This document shows positions 24,474 to 37,800 of a DNA stretch of 64,000 nt, piece after piece (positions within the stretch are counted from its first letter, which is position 1; the number at the start of each line of letters is the position of its first letter). The notes under the pieces are model-generated. The model had not been told where the DNA came from, did no database searches, and saw only the letters and a program-made list of their open reading frames with translations. A program made the position numbers and the translations under genes. Origin of the DNA: Petunia secreta (taxonomy: Eukaryota; Streptophyta; Magnoliopsida; Solanales; Solanaceae); assembly GCA_029990175.1 (NCBI GenBank), contig JARKIP010000049.1:11014001-11078000 (forward strand), given 5' to 3'.

Positions 24474-26719
24474 TTGGATTTGGAGATTTGGTACGGAATC
24501 CTGGCATCGACCCATCCGTACATAACTAAATCAAAGGGACCTGTGACTTCACCTCTAGCCATGCCATCTGATGGAGAGAGGTCCGAGACCGGTGCCCAGG
24601 AACTCTTGGCACTGGAAAATGAGAGATTGACTGGGGAGGTTAATACTTTGAAACAACTCGTGGCCGACATGCATCACGCACTGACTACAGGACGGGCACC
24701 TCCTCCTATTCCAACCGACCTAGATGGGGTTGTGCCGACAGCGGTACAACGAGCACCGGGCACATCTACGGCAGTTGAGGATCCCACTTATCCTACTAGT
24801 CTTGCCCCTGTCCGTGGCATAACAAATGAAGTTGAAGTGCGTCCTCATGCACCACCTCCAACAGAGGGACAATATGGCCCACCTCCAGCACAAGTTCCAG
24901 TTTTTCAGGGCCCAGCTAGGCCAGTCACGTCCAGGTGCAACAATGACCCACATCTTCAAGTTGGGGACCAACACTATGATCCGCCTCATGAATCCAATTT
25001 CCGGCAAAGTGGTCCATATAATCAGGGTTTCCATCACGAGTCTCAAGTTGAGCTCGATCGGTTGGGAAAAATGGACGAGAGCGAGGTTTTGCGCAAAGTG
25101 AAGGGTTTAGAACAAGCTGTGAGAATTATGCAGGGATATAGAGATTATTTCAACACTTCTTTCAAGGATCTTTGCCTTTCCCTGAATTGCAATTGCCAGA
25201 GGGATTCACGGTGCCAAAGTTCGATCTATACACTGGGCAAGGAGATCCAAGAATTCATATGAAGACCTACTGCAACAAAATGAGAGGGGTCAAGAAAGAC
25301 AAGCTGTTGATAGCCTACTTTTCCGAAAGCTTGGGGGGTGCAGCTGCTGAATGGTTCATGAGGCAGGATGTAACTAAATGGTTGGCATTTGATGACATGG
25401 CGCAGGCATTCTACGACCAGTACAAGTACCATATTGAAGTTTTTCCAGATCAATCCTCTTTGGATGCGATAAAAAAGAAGCCAAGTGAAAGCTTTAGGGA
25501 GTACGCCCTCAGATGGCGCGAGCAGGCCGCTCGAGTGAGCCCCGCAATACCGGACGACGACATGGTCCGTTTGTTCATCGAGACACAAGATGAGGCGTTC
25601 TATGGTGCATTGATCGCCGCCTTTGGGAAACCGTTTAGTGAAGTCGTCAAGATGGGAGAAATGATTGAAAGAGGAATCAAGGCAGGCAAGATTGTCAGCC
25701 AAACAGCTTTGCGAGACCAGGAAGAAGCCTTGGGGAAGAAGAATCAAGATGATGTAGCCATGGTGGGTTCGGGTTCACAAAAGTGGAGCGAGGAAAGATA
25801 CAATCAAACCCACTCATACCAAGCTCCACAAGTACACCCTCCACAACACTACTACACCCCACAAAATCCGCAGTATTCCGTCCCTCCACCCCAATACTTA
25901 ATCCAAACAGCGCAGCCATATGCTCCAATATCATCTTATCCGCAATGGCGTGCTCCAGCCCCACATCCTATATATCTCATTCACCAAGCTCCACTTAACC
26001 AATTTCAGCCTCCACCGAACCCTCCCCACCGACCAAGAGGTCCTCTAGGCTTTCGCCCAAAGGTTGAGTATAAAAAGGTGCATCAAGTGAAAAAGAATGA
26101 GTTCACGCCAATTGGAGAATCGTATGCCGAATTTTTTCAGAAGTTGCAAGATTTGGACATACTAAAACCGATCAATGGAGGAATGCATCCTAGGGATAGG
26201 ATTGACGACTCTCGTCAATGTGCTTACCATTCAGGTGCATCGGGGCATGACACTGAGGATTGCCATTTTCTCAAAAAGGATATCCAAGCTTTGATTGATA
26301 ACGGTCGGATTCAAGTTGAGGGTTCAGATGTACCAGATATAAATCGGAACTCACTGCCTGACGATGATTATGTGCATATGGTGGATGTAGAAGATTTGAG
26401 AGCTGAATCTGCAATGCCGATAGTACCTGTTGGTGATGTGTCAATTTGGGCTAACCAAATGCTTGTGACAGTGAACTGTGTTCCTGAAATCGAGCTTGGG
26501 GTAGTAGACAGAGTACGAGGTGATGAAATGAAGAAGACGAACATGTCTCTTGAGAAGCCAATTCCAAATCTTACTCGGCCATTCATCAGTTCCAAAGAAG
26601 TGAAGTCTACCCCAATGGAAGTTGGACAAAATGAGGAAAAGCAGAAGATCTTGCCAGATTCAGGGATTTTCTTTGGTATCAACATGGTACATTTTGGTGA
26701 ATGGCTCAATAATGTCTAA
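24474..26719 (+). pseudogene. Ty3/gypsy-type gag, copy 1, split by a frameshift
   Basis: Gag forms the retroelement capsid. Frame A (24474-25262, 262 codons) has a leucine-rich coiled-coil stretch (LALENERLTGEVNTLKQLV) and a proline-rich middle. Frame B (25172-26719, 515 codons) carries the capsid core (GQGDPRIHMKTYC, YFSESLGGAAAEWF, AFYDQYKYHIEV, SFREYALRWREQAARV), a proline/glutamine-rich linker and a C-terminal zinc-knuckle-like CAYHSGASGHDTEDC of CX2HX4HX4C form. Capsid motifs pass from frame A to B near 25185-25195, which points to a single-base slip in the T/C run there. Programmed frameshifting is less likely but not excluded. The frame ends at 26719 with no protease or pol behind it. 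Confidence 0.85.
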
Positions 26720-27769
26720 CACAGGAAAACTATCCCCGACTTGCAATTGAGTGACTGTGAAATGTTGTAGCTTGTTTTGCTAATCTTTCTGTGTACTTGG
26801 TTATTTAAGGGTTGTAATCCAAGTACATTATTTTGCTTATTTTGATGTTCAAACCCTTTTGTCTTTAATTCAATGAAAAGGGAGATCTTTTTCTCATCTC
26901 GACATTATTTCTTTTATCTTCTTTCTTGGTCTTGTTTTCTTAGTATTTTGTTTTATGTTTTATCGGCCTTTATAACATGACATGCGTACGGAATTTACGT
27001 CTTGATCTAAACACGCACTCTGGCATTGAGCTATTTGAGTAGTAAAGAGGGATAAAAGAGGGAGTTGAAATAAGTTGGAAATTAATCAGTAGTCATCCGA
27101 TAAGGGAGATCGGTGAGAAGTTCAAAATCGTACACGGTCGCTGCGACCGAATTTGAAATACTATGTTTTGAGAACCATCGTTGGAATAGAGGTCGAGGAC
27201 ACGTGTGGATCAATCCAGGTCAATTGATTGAACCATTATTTGTGCGAGGCATTCTCGGGTCGGGATGACGAACGGCTTTCGTTTCTTCTACCCAAACACT
27301 ATATCCTTTTGTCAGTCCTTTTTTAGCCTTGTTTTGGTTTTTTCTTTGGCCTACCCTCCCTTGGAATCAATTTGATGTGATTAAAGAAAAAAAAAAAGAG
27401 AAAAAAAAAAGGAAAAGAAAAAAAGAGAAAAGAGGAAACAAAAAAAACAACAAAAATCTACCTCAGTGGTAGAGCTACGTCTGACCTGATTCCTCTCAAA
27501 AGGATATGTAGGCAACCATTCGGGTGTGGTCATAACAGGGGAAAGTTCATTTTTCCCCTATTCCTCGTTGACGCAAAAGCTTGCCTCCAAATTTGCGGCC
27601 AATATCAAAGAAATTCGAATCCCCAATGTATGCTAAACTGGGGCAGAAGTTTGTTTTATTTTATTTTTAAAAAATAAAATAAAATAAAAACAAACTTCTA
27701 TGTTGTTGTACCATCTATTAATATGTTTCATGAGATATCAGTCTCGAAATCGAGGAAGAAACTCAAAGC

Positions 27770-27794
27770 GCCCCAGTTTATCCTAAACTGGGGC
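27770..27794. repeat. Perfect 11-bp hairpin in gypsy internal DNA
   Basis: GCCCCAGTTTA, loop TCC, TAAACTGGGGC. The right arm belongs to a CTAAACTGGGG motif that also occurs without a partner near 27632 and 28083. The hairpin is conserved at 39930-39954 in unit 2. Confidence 0.85.
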
Positions 27795-29227
27795 AGAAGT
27801 TTAGTTTATTTTTAAAAGAAAAGGAGAAAGTCAATTCCTTTTGCTTTCTTTGTGTTCATTTTGGGGGAAAGTCTCAATATCCCCTATGTGTTTGCAGATC
27901 AGGAAATTCAAAAGATAATTCCTCGGTTTCACTAAACCGGGGCTACATTTTGTTGATATTTTTAAAAGAAATGATTCCAAGGGTTGTATCATTCATCAAG
28001 TCATTTCATGAGATGCTTTCATACCGCTTTTCAAACCAAAAAAAAAAAAACAAAAAAAAAAAGAGAAATAATCCCCAACTTACCTAAACTGGGGGAAATA
28101 AGTTTGTTTTATTTTCAAAAAGCGGTGATTTTATAGTTTGTGATATTCATCTGATCGTCTCATGAGATGTTTCTGAGCTTTTATGTTGAACCCCTTTCCT
28201 CATAGCCCAACCAAATCCAAAGTTACAGTCCAAATAAAGACCCTTCTGACCGATCATTGAGAATGTCAAGCCGAGTAGGGTATCAAGGGATAAGTTCCAC
28301 GCTGTAAAGTCGCATTCTTATAAGCCGACAGTCGCATTTGGGAGCTGGGAGCACCAAGGTCATTAAAGGAGATATTCTCTGGGGAATCAAGATAAAGGCC
28401 GAAATTGAAGAAAGAAAGGAAAGACGGGGTCGAGCAGCAAGGAAAGATGGGGGGTCGATTGGAAAAGAAAAAATGAAAGAAATGAAAAATAAAGAAAAAA
28501 AGAAAATGAAAATAAAGTCTTGTCGGTGAAAACCTGAAAGGGCGCTGCAAGACAACTGTGAGTTAAAAGAACAAAGAGAGAGGCTAGTCGGTGAAAACCC
28601 GAAAAGGCACTACTAGTCGAATGAGGGTCATGGAATTCATCGTCAAGTTCGGGTTGAGCGAGGTTGTCAGTCTGGGAGAGAGGTCAGGGTTAGACTGTGT
28701 GAACTAATCAAGAGTTGATTCTAATTGCATGTCATGTTTTACTAAGGTTGTCGTTCCACCTCCAAATAAGTTCCTTCTGTCTACCAGGGACATCTTTCGT
28801 TCGATGCCTCCTTTTGAGTTTCTTCGCTTTCCTTTTCTTTTATTTCTTTCTCATTATTTTCAGACATTCAGAAAGGTTTGCAAAACTTGTCTACAAGTTT
28901 CAGTTGTACCAGAAAAGTCGAAAATGGTAGTCCAGCACCGAGATTGTACAATGAAGATCACCAGGAAATGGTTTGTTATTTCTACAAGATGTGACCAAAG
29001 AACAATATGAGATTTTGGGTTGGGAAGTGCAAGAACACAACTACATCAAGTCAGTTGCTCATCGGGGAAAAAACTTGCAGAGCAGAAAGGGAAATAAAGA
29101 AAGAAATCAGGGACCATCTGAGCAGGGAGCAGTGGTTTTCAACTTTCAAGACAAGAAACATTGGGATAATGGGATAGAATTTTCAACTTTAAACACAAGA
29201 CCCATCAGAGTGATGGTTTATAATTTT

Positions 29228-30863
29228 CAGATGCAGAGTGCGAATGAAGAGCAAGTGTTGCAAATAAAATATGCTCATTCATTAACGCTTTGAGTTATAA
29301 ATTAAACAAACTATCGGATTTAGAAATGGTTTTATATAGACTTAAAGTGTATCTTGATGTTCACCTTTGGGTAGAACTCCAAAATACTCACTGTAGACAT
29401 TATGATGCTTAATATGATTTAACATAATTTGATAATTTTTAATGTACCTATTAGTAATATTTACTATCTTGGATAAATAAATAAAACTAACGGCATACCT
29501 AAACTATTTCTTTAATGTTCGGCGATCGTAGGAACAAATGATCAACCTTTGGGTGACCCGTAAATGTCCTATAACCATGAACTTCAATTTACCCATAAAT
29601 ATTATATCATTTATAAGCATCAAGATTAATGAGTAATTGAATATAAGAATAATTCTTTAATTTTGGAATTAATAAATCATAGAGATTCAACCACTTTGGT
29701 GATTAACAAATCATACATAATAATTCTAAATAAGATTGAAAAAGTAGTTTTCTATTCGAAGACAATGTATATAGAAAATTATTACTTTAAAATAAATTCA
29801 TAAATTATATTCCTTACTAGTTCTTTGCTAGACAACATTCAGAGAGTTGTAATGCTTTACACATCACAATTCCTTTTAGTTTTATTAACTTAAATCTAAG
29901 TTAAAACCATAATGACTTTATAGAGTAAGACTAATGGCTTACAAGAATTCTGCACATATCTCAATTATGACATACGTGGTTCAATTCATTATGAGCCACA
30001 ATCACTTACTTTCTTTGCTTTGTAGGTCTTACTGTATGGCAGGTGTAACTTTCATAGAATACATTATACAATTTTCTTTATGGAATTAAGAAAAATATGA
30101 TGCCCTTTAATTTCTTTTGGTGGTTATCAACATTAAAGGATTCTAATATAGTTGAACAGAATATCAAGTTGATAAATACCTGAACCTTAATTCAAGTGCC
30201 GATTCCATAAGGAGAAAGTTGTTTAGAGGCGAAAACAACTACTAGCAGTATACATAAATCCCTATATAACATAATTAGGGTTCACATAATAGAAAACTAA
30301 GACGGTAGTTTTACGAAAATCATCAGTTCCTTAAACCTTTGCTCGGATACCACAGGTAAGAATTCAATAATTTCAGGAACTTGAACTTAATGATTTTCAT
30401 ATAATACACAAACATAAATACTTTAAACAAGAAGACTTACTTGAATCCATTGTTGTCTTCTTGAATAGTTTTGAGCGGAAGCAATTCCTTGATTATTATT
30501 GAGAAACTTGTTTCTCCCTCTTTTCTTTACTGCTTTCTTTCAGAACTGCATAGATGGAGTATGTTGTTCTTTGCTTTATAAAGATAGAGAGAGAGGACCA
30601 GCAGTTTCTAGGCATAAAATCCACGTTCCATCAAAGTGGGTGTGAGAAGTTTTAGTCAAAATAACTTCCTTTAATAACCAATAGGAATTTAGCTAATTAA
30701 TATTTATTAAATCAAATAATTGTATTATCTACGTGGGTCATATTTTACCGATGGTGTATTTGGTACGAGAAAAAATGACTTGTTGCATAGGTTTACCATA
30801 AGAAGGTTAAGTATTTTCTATTATTTGGTATTACATAAGTCATTTTCAATGGAATTTATTATG
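29228..30863. repeat. Duplicated copia 5' end plus host spacer, unit 2
   Basis: This is a copy of 17064-18699: the start of copia gag, leader, tRNA-Met primer site, copia 5' LTR (30355-30749), target duplication GATGG, 110 bp of host DNA and the TTATG that precedes the gypsy LTR. It is joined on its left to gypsy internal DNA at CAGATG (29228-29233), a hexamer also present at the matching point of copia gag in unit 1 (17064-17069). Confidence 0.92.
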
Positions 30864-33800
30864 TGTAATCACCTAATTTTGGCACCAAAAATAAAAAAAA
30901 ATTACATAAAATAGCTGTTTTAATTATTGTTGTGATTTCTTGCTGGATTCTAGCCTTTATTTATCCGTTTTAATTTAATTTATTAGATAAAAAATATTAA
31001 AAAATTACTGACAAAAATAGAATCATGTGTGGTTAGTGTCAGTGTGACATTTACGTGTTAGTATGCTTTATTTAGTAATTAATTATTGTTTTGTGTTGAT
31101 TTTAGTTTAATTAGCAATAGGAGTTAATGGTTATTAATAAAAAATTAGCCCATGTCCTCAGCCCACTTATATTTTCGACCCGGCCCATATTCCATTTTAT
31201 TTCCATAACTTTCCCTAATCTCCCCATTTTACAAATCCATCAGAACAAAAGAATCCATGGCCAAATCTCCACCTCCGCCTGAGCTCCTCGGCGGCGACAA
31301 CGTCCATCTCCTACGGCCAAACTTACACCATTAGATTCTCCTCCACCTCCTCTTTCCATATCCACTATTAATTTTCCCAAAAAAACTGAACGGAAAGGCG
31401 TGAATCGAGGCTCCAAAATTCGGGCTAAACCCTAAGTCCGGCGACACTCCATTTTCCGGTGAACTTTTTGCATGTTTAGGTTTGTATTCTCCTCCCCAAT
31501 CTATTTCTAAACCCGATCACATGAAAAATAAATGTCTCAGGCCAATCCGACCCCTGACAGTGATGAATTTATTTTGGGCATTTCTTTTTCTATTTTGTGT
31601 TCCATTTTCGGCTTCCATATCCTTTCTCTTCATTTTCTAATGGAAAACGACTCCATTGGGTGTCGTTTTCGACTAGAAAATTGAGAGTTCGGGAATGGAC
31701 GTTCTTATATTGATGACAACGATGTTTGGATGTCGCTGCAATGGTTCGGGAGATAGGAAGGCTGAGTTGTGGTATTGGCGAGGTAGCGGGTTTGTTTCAA
31801 TGAAATTGTGGCAATAAAATTGGGTTTGGCTCTTAGTTTGGCTATGGTGCAGGGCGGTGGTATGGAGTATTTGATGGTGTTTGTGTCGCTGCGATGTCGG
31901 GGCTATTATGGTTTGATTCTATGATGCGTCGGGCTGTTTTTGGGTATGGGGACTGTGCTTTGATCGTGAAGCAATGCCGTGTGACTTGAGGCATCGATAT
32001 AGAGCGACGAGGGTATAGGATGGAGTTTAGGCTAGGGAACAATTGTTTATGTTGTTTCTGTTCATATGTTTTGATCCGAGGCGATGGTGTTAGGTCTGAT
32101 CCGAGTCTGGTAAGGCAGCGGGCGAGGTAGTGGTGCTATGATGTTCGAGGCAGCCTTGTTATTGATCTTGTTAGGGCTGTGATCTGTTGAAGCTTGTTGG
32201 AGCAGCAGTAAGGCAGTGAGTTTTGGTGATGGCGATGAGGGAGTCTCATTCAGGCTGAAGCAATGTGTGATTGTGTGTGCGCAATGGTGGTGATGATATT
32301 GAATGGTGAGGATGGCATGGAGCTGTGACTGAGCAGCGATAGTGGTGAGAGGTTGACGCAGCCTGCAGGTCGGTTGGTTTAGCAAGGCGACGTCGAGGCA
32401 GCGGCGATCAAGCTTTGGCGTCGGCGTTTGGATTTCGCTATGGCTTTGACGGGTTAGAAGCAAGCAAATTCTGTTCCTCTCTGTTCACTTTTCATTATTT
32501 AGATTTGATTAGTGGTAAAAATAGTCATTTAGTTAAGTAGTACTCCATACGAATGCTTGTGAACAAGAATAAGTTGAAACGTATTTTGGTTTAAAACTTG
32601 TGAAATGTTAACTTTGTTAGTTGATATCCGTTTATGTATGTCACCCGTTTGGTAATTTAAAGTGGCGTTTGGATCAATATTGAGCTGAAATGTTGGTTTG
32701 TTTTCTGTCCGAAGTTGTGTTTGATTGTGTAGTCTATTGGTTCAGTCAGTATATCGGCTATGTGCTGAATGTGTAAGTTTGAGCAGGAAGGCATGTAGGG
32801 AAGATTAGTTGCTTGATATGTCCAGAGCTTGAAAATAAAATTAGTTGTCTTTATAGCTTTCTTCTTTGTTTAGTAACCTTAAGATTAATCTGGGATTTCC
32901 TTAGCTAGGAATTAGGAGTTCAAAGGGGTCAGTGTGACCTCATTTTGGACTGAAGTGAGTTGAAATTCAACCTGGGATGGTTAGGGAATATAAGTTAAGT
33001 CTGGAAATTAGTGAGTCACATGGGAACTTTATGGGAGTCAAAAGTCAAATAAGAAGACAAAATATGCAGCACCTTTGAAGGCTTTTGTAGTTTTTGGTAC
33101 AAGCTAATGCATGCTGAAATTGTACTTCTCTGAAAAGTGAAAAATTGGTCACATGGGTTTGTCCTTTTTACTTGAACTTTTCACTTTAATCTTTGTCTAT
33201 TTAAGAGAGTAACATCACTCTCTTTAGGCAGAAACAGAGCTGAAAATACTACACAGAACACTTCAAAAAAAAAGGAGGAACAGACTATAAAAACAAAGAA
33301 CAGAGAGTGAGAAACAAAAAGAGAGCAACAGGGAACAAGATAGAAACAGAAAACAAAAGTGAGAAACAGAATAGCAAAACAAAAACAGAGAGACTAAGAA
33401 ACAACAAAAGGGGGGTCTGGAGTTGAGTTTTACTTTATTACAGAAAATTTCAAAGAGCTGTTAAGGTTTGTTGTTACTGTGTCGCTGGTGTTGTTGATGT
33501 TGCTGCATTCATTATTTGTTTTGGGCTTTAGCTAGTTGGTGGCTTTGCTATTTTGGGAATTACAACTCAAGGTATTCATCATTTAAGCTTTCATCATTTT
33601 AGCTATGTATTCTGCATGTGTTTGCCTTGTTTAAGGTCTTGAAATCGTGTAAAGTGTGTAGCTTAAAGACTTGAAATCTATCATGTTTGTCTACTATCAA
33701 GGAAAGAAAAAATAAAGAACTTTCATTTCTTTATTTAGTACGTGTCCATGTCTGTGAGTTAGGTTACAAGTAGTCAAATACCCCCTTGCAAAAATATTCT

Positions 33801-34873
33801 TTCATTGTTTAATATGATAGGATTATTTCCTTTATCTTAAATTAAGAGCTATGAAAGAACAAAAGGGAAAGCTGTGGATGAATGGTTTCTTGAGAAGTAA
33901 CTGCTATGCCAACTTGTAAAGCTAGGACAAATTGAAACAGTTAGGCAGAAATAGGACTTCGAAAGCAAACCATTTCACAAATTAGCCTACCGTTGCAAAA
34001 CTTTCTTCTTTTTTTTTTTTGGAATAAATCAACGGCCAAAACAGTTCATATACTTTGCGGAGTTAGTCTAATTTCAAATTGAGCTTTTAACTTATAGCCA
34101 CAAATGTTAAATAAATAAGAAGTTATTATTGCTTAAACGTGTAAGTAGTTTGTGAGCTTTTAACTTATAGCCACAAATGTTAAATAAATAATAAGTTATT
34201 ATTGCTTAAAGGTGTAAGTAGTTTGTGATGAACAATACAAATAAATTATACTCTATGCAAGGTTAGGCAAACAATGTAGGCATGTTGACCCACGATGAAT
34301 AATGATTTTTTTTTTAAAAGTGATAAACGATACCAATAGATATACGAATAGGCAAGTGTTGCCCGAATAAGTGAATAATTAATTGATCACAATGTAACTC
34401 ATATAAAGTCAAGAGATTTCGAATGGGTGAAGTGCCTGCGCGAATTAATTGATTTAAGTCGAAAGATTTCGAACGAGTGAAGTTCTCACGCGATTATATT
34501 CGATTTGAGTTTCATTTATTGAACGAGGAAAATCAGTAATAAATTGAAGCGTAACAAAATCGAGGCAAATTACAACAAATAATTTCAAGAGTCGAAATGC
34601 GTCAATAAAAGCAACTGTGCTTGGCACAGGACTCGAGGGTGCCTAACACTTTCCCGCGAGTCAACCGAGATCCTTATCCGGAACTCTGACGCAGACCACC
34701 ATTTACCAGTCATAGGTGTTGTGAGGTACACCTTTTGGTGACTTGGCACACCTTTAACTTGTCAAGTGGCGACTCCGAAAATCTCTTAAATATTTGTGTA
34801 CCTCTGAACACCGTCACAGACCTTTTGAAACTAATAAGTTCTTTCTTTTAAGTTGTAAAAAAGGGTCGTGACA
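30864..34873 (+). repeat. Ty3/gypsy-type LTR, copy 2
   Basis: A 4010-bp copy of the LTR at 18700, followed by the same primer-binding site (from 34877). It differs by scattered substitutions and small indels, for example TTCCATAAC for TTCCCAAAC near 31201. Confidence 0.9.
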
Positions 34874-37800
34874 GCTTGGCGACTCCGCTGGGAAGGAAAG
34901 TGAAAACTGAGAGTCTCAGGCTTTAAAATTTGTCGCTTTCGGCTTTTGAATATTGTTTGTATATGTTGCCTTGAGTGTTACTGCTTTGATATATTTGAAC
35001 TGTATATACACAACTGTCTTCTCTCGTACACCTCTGAGTCTTCTGGAACACTGCACACATGCACGCCAGTTTCGCTTCGGCGTCTGGAATTTCTGTCGTG
35101 TCTCAGGACACAAAAAATTAACCCTTCTTAGGAGGAGGTGCGTTGGGTTAGGCCGTTAGACGTTGTCGACCGGTACTCCCGAGGCACTTCCAAATTCCTG
35201 AACCACTAGATCATAAACCCAATGAGTCACCTAGAGCTGAACCTGTGCTTTTGTCTAGGCCGATTTATCTGCATGTCATTAGACTTAGTGAGGTGCGGTA
35301 CACCGGTGCTGCACTTGTCTAGGCTGACCCACGTGTCCTAATGGGGCCCACGTCCCTAAAAGACACATCATGAGCATATAATGTGTTGCATTTTTTCTAG
35401 TCTAAGGGTTGTTATGCTAACCGATCACCGAGGGATGAGAGCCAATTTTTGAAAAAAAAAAGTGAAAATGATAGAAAAATTGGGTTTAGTCTCGTGTCGC
35501 GAAATATTTTGTTTAGTTGTCCTTTACGCCGTTATAATGGCGAAAATTTTTCAATTTATTTTTTAGTCTCATTTTACGTCCGGGCTGGGTCCCAAGTGTT
35601 AGAAAATAATGTGTCATAATTTTGCGCCGTTATAATGGCGAAATTTTGGGACTCTTTTGTGTTGAGTTTGTATCCGAGTCAAGTTCATATTTTTGAAATT
35701 AATTTTTCGGGTTTTGTGCCGTCGAAATGGCAAATTTTTGGAACCAATTGTGTGTTTAATTAGTATAACGTTTTGTATCGAAGTAGTTATCGTGTCGTCA
35801 TAATGGTCAGATTTTGTAAATACTCTAAGATTCATTTTCAAATTAGATTGAAGAGTTTGTTTCAAAAATCAGTTGTGCCCCATCTTTACGATGTCGTAAT
35901 GTTCGATTTCGGGATTGAAAATAAAAAATTAAATTTTTTTTAAAACAAGGGTTATGTTTTCATAATTCGTTCTTAATTTCAGTTTGAATCTCGGGTTCAG
36001 TTTTAATTTTTTTCATTAAAAAAATAAAATAAAATAAAATTTTTTGAAAACCCACTTTATTTTGTTTTGTTAAGGTCAAGTTAGGGTAAGGACAATCAAT
36101 TACAATTACTTGAACTGTATTTTGCTTTGTTCCTCGTGTAATAGTCTGACTCTACTCAAATGTCGAGTCTCGTTATTTTCACAGTCCGGGTGGCCTCGCC
36201 CATTATCATGTCTGTCAGCTTATGTCTTTTGGCTCGCGGGTAGTGTTAAATATTATTTTGAGTCGGTCTAGTATCGTTGTTAAAATCATGTTTGTTGAGT
36301 CAGAAAGGAATTTTTGAAAAAAAAATCAAACAAATGAAAGAAAATTGAAAAAAAAAAACTTGTCTATTGAGTCGGTCTAGTATCGTAGTTTAAATTTGTC
36401 TATTACTTTGATGTAAGGGATATTCGAAAAAAAAAAAAAAACTCCAAGCTCGTCTTTGTTTTAAATTACGTGCCAGTTACAATTTTGTTCTGATTTTGCT
36501 CAAGGCACGTTGTAATCTTTCGGGGATACGACCGGTACACTCGGCTTATGCCGTTAACCGTTTCGGGATGACGCATAACAACCTTAGGCTGCAATCTATG
36601 ATTCTTTTTGTGCTAACCTGATTTGTTTCAATAGTTTGGATTTGGAGATTTGGTACGGAATCCTGGCATCGACCCATCCGTACATAACTAAATCAAAGGG
36701 ACCTGTGACTTCACCTCTAGCCATGCCATCTGATGGAGAGAGGTCCGAGACCGGTGCCCAGGAACTCTTGGCACTGGAAAATGAGAGATTGACTGGGGAG
36801 GTTAATACTTTGAAACAACTCGTGGCCGACATGCATCACGCACTGACTACAGGACGGGCACCTCCTCCTATTCCAACCGACCTAGATGGGGTTGTGCCGA
36901 CAGCGGTACAACGAGCACCGGGCACATCTACGGCAGTTGAGGATCCCACTTATCCTACTAGTCTTGCCCCTGTCCGTGGCATAACAAATGAAGTTGAAGT
37001 GCGTCCTCATGCACCACCTCCAACAGAGGGACAATATGGCCCACCTCCAGCACAAGTTCCAGTTTTTCAGGGCCCAGCTAGGCCAGTCACGTCCAGGTGC
37101 AACAATGACCCACATCTTCAAGTTGGGGACCAACACTATGATCCGCCTCATGAATCCAATTTCCGGCAAAGTGGTCCATATAATCAGGGTTTCCATCACG
37201 AGTCTCAAGTTGAGCTCGATCGGTTGGGAAAAATGGACGAGAGCGAGGTTTTGCGCAAAGTGAAGGGTTTAGAACAAGCTGTGAGAATTATGCAGGGATA
37301 TAGAGATTATTTCAACACTTCTTTCAAGGATCTTTGCCTTTCCCTGAATTGCAATTGCCAGAGGGATTCACGGTGCCAAAGTTCGATCTATACACTGGGC
37401 AAGGAGATCCAAGAGTTCATATGAAGACCTACTGCAACAAAATGAGAGGGGTCAAGAAAGACAAGCTGTTGATAGCCTACTTTTCCGAAAGCTTGGGGGG
37501 TGCAGCTGCTGAATGGTTCATGAGGCAGGATGTAACTAAATGGTTGGCATTTGATGACATGGCGCAGGCATTCTACGACCAGTACAAGTACCATATTGAA
37601 GTTTTGCCAGATCAATCCTCTTTGGATGCGATAAAAAAGAAGCCAAGTGAAAGCTTTAGGGAGTACGCCCTCAGATGGCGCGAGCAGGCCGCTCGAGTGA
37701 GCCCCGCAATACCGGACGACGACATGGTCCGTTTGTTCATCGAGACACAAGATGAGGCGTTCTATGGTGCATTGATCGCCGCCTTTGGGAAACCGTTTAG

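Larger units (their letters stand above)
22713..29227 (+). mobile_element. Gypsy-type element internal region, unit 1
   Basis: This 6515-bp region starts with the primer-binding site and a 1.7 kb leader, followed by gag (24474-26719) and 2.5 kb of non-coding DNA. No protease, reverse transcriptase, RNase H or integrase is present. The leader has diverged repeats around GCCGTTATAATGGCGAAA (23364-23750). After gag come recurring CTAAACTGGGG motifs, an exact hairpin at 27770-27794 and a GGATATGTAGGCAACC motif of a kind I recall from Tat-lineage elements. The region stops at the repeat-unit junction rather than at a polypurine tract and LTR, so part of the internal region was lost in the rearrangement. 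Confidence 0.85.

Noticed and set aside
24826..25101. Overlapping frames on both strands across gag (also 25226-25964 minus)
   Set aside because: These are shadows of the gag reading frame; they carry no motifs and mirror gag codon structure.
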